Shown here one piece after another: positions 14,357 through 14,378 of a DNA stretch of 14,378 nucleotides; the stretch's first letter is position 1, and each line of letters begins with the position of its first letter. This DNA comes from JAQVXR01 sp050945755. GTDB lineage: Bacteria; Bacillota; Dehalobacteriia; Dehalobacteriales; Dehalobacteriaceae. The notes under the pieces were generated by a model. That model saw only the letters and a list, made by a program, of their open reading frames with translations. It ran no database searches and was not told the DNA's origin. The DNA lies in NCBI GenBank assembly GCA_050945755.1, contig JBMNTN010000051.1, forward strand, positions 1 to 14,378, in the 5' to 3' direction. A program made the translations under genes and the position numbers.

Positions 14357-14378
14357 AAAAAAGGGGACCTACCTAGCC
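14357..14378 (-). terminator. Partial upstream terminator at window edge
   Basis: The minus strand begins with GGCTAGGTAGGTCCCC followed directly by six T residues (14362-14357). This looks like the 3' arm and T tract of a terminator whose 5' arm lies beyond the window. Confidence 0.35.

Overview
The window comes from an anaerobic, endospore-forming Gram-positive bacterium of the class Clostridia. The evidence is a complete spoIIIA operon together with an iron-sulfur/flavin electron-bifurcation module of the kind found in acetogens and related anaerobes. Base composition is moderate to low GC. Every convincing gene lies on the minus strand, so transcription runs from high to low coordinates.

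Right part (about 14.3 kb down to 9.1 kb): spoIIIAA-AB-AC-AD-AE-AF-AG-AH, eight tightly packed genes. They encode the ATPase, membrane ring and channel proteins of the SpoIIIA-SpoIIQ feeding-tube complex between mother cell and forespore. A terminator hairpin, a possible sigma-E promoter and a 16-bp palindrome precede spoIIIAA.

Middle part (9.08 to 6.25 kb): a strong sigma-A-type promoter (TTGTTA, 17 bp, TATAAT with extended -10) starts an envelope and housekeeping cluster. It holds an Asp23/Gls24 protein, the AmaP membrane anchor, a DUF2273 membrane protein, the antitermination factor NusB and a Kae1/TsaD-like paralogue. A GC-rich hairpin sits between asp23 and amaP, and a terminator follows the TsaD-like gene. 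The order resembles the Bacillus spoIIIA-acc-yqhY-nusB neighbourhood, without accBC.

Left part (6.13 to 0.13 kb): a separate three-gene operon encodes a NuoE/HydC-like [2Fe-2S] protein, a NuoF/HydB-like FMN and NADH subunit with an added two-cluster ferredoxin tail, and a 1188-residue fusion. The fusion contains a [2Fe-2S] ferredoxin, a GltD/NfnB-like FAD-NADPH module, [4Fe-4S] domains and a NuoG-like molybdopterin-fold domain without an active-site Cys or the usual C-terminal domain. This is the architecture of the Sporomusa-type electron-bifurcating transhydrogenase (StnABC), which couples NADH, ferredoxin and NADP pools. It would usually be auto-annotated as NADH dehydrogenase or formate dehydrogenase. 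The operon ends in a perfect 12-bp terminator hairpin. A second, longer imperfect hairpin and about 40 unassigned bases lie beyond it.

In several genes the ribosome binding site places the start downstream of the longest possible frame (spoIIIAA, spoIIIAE, amaP and the HydB-like gene). The coordinates given reflect that choice.
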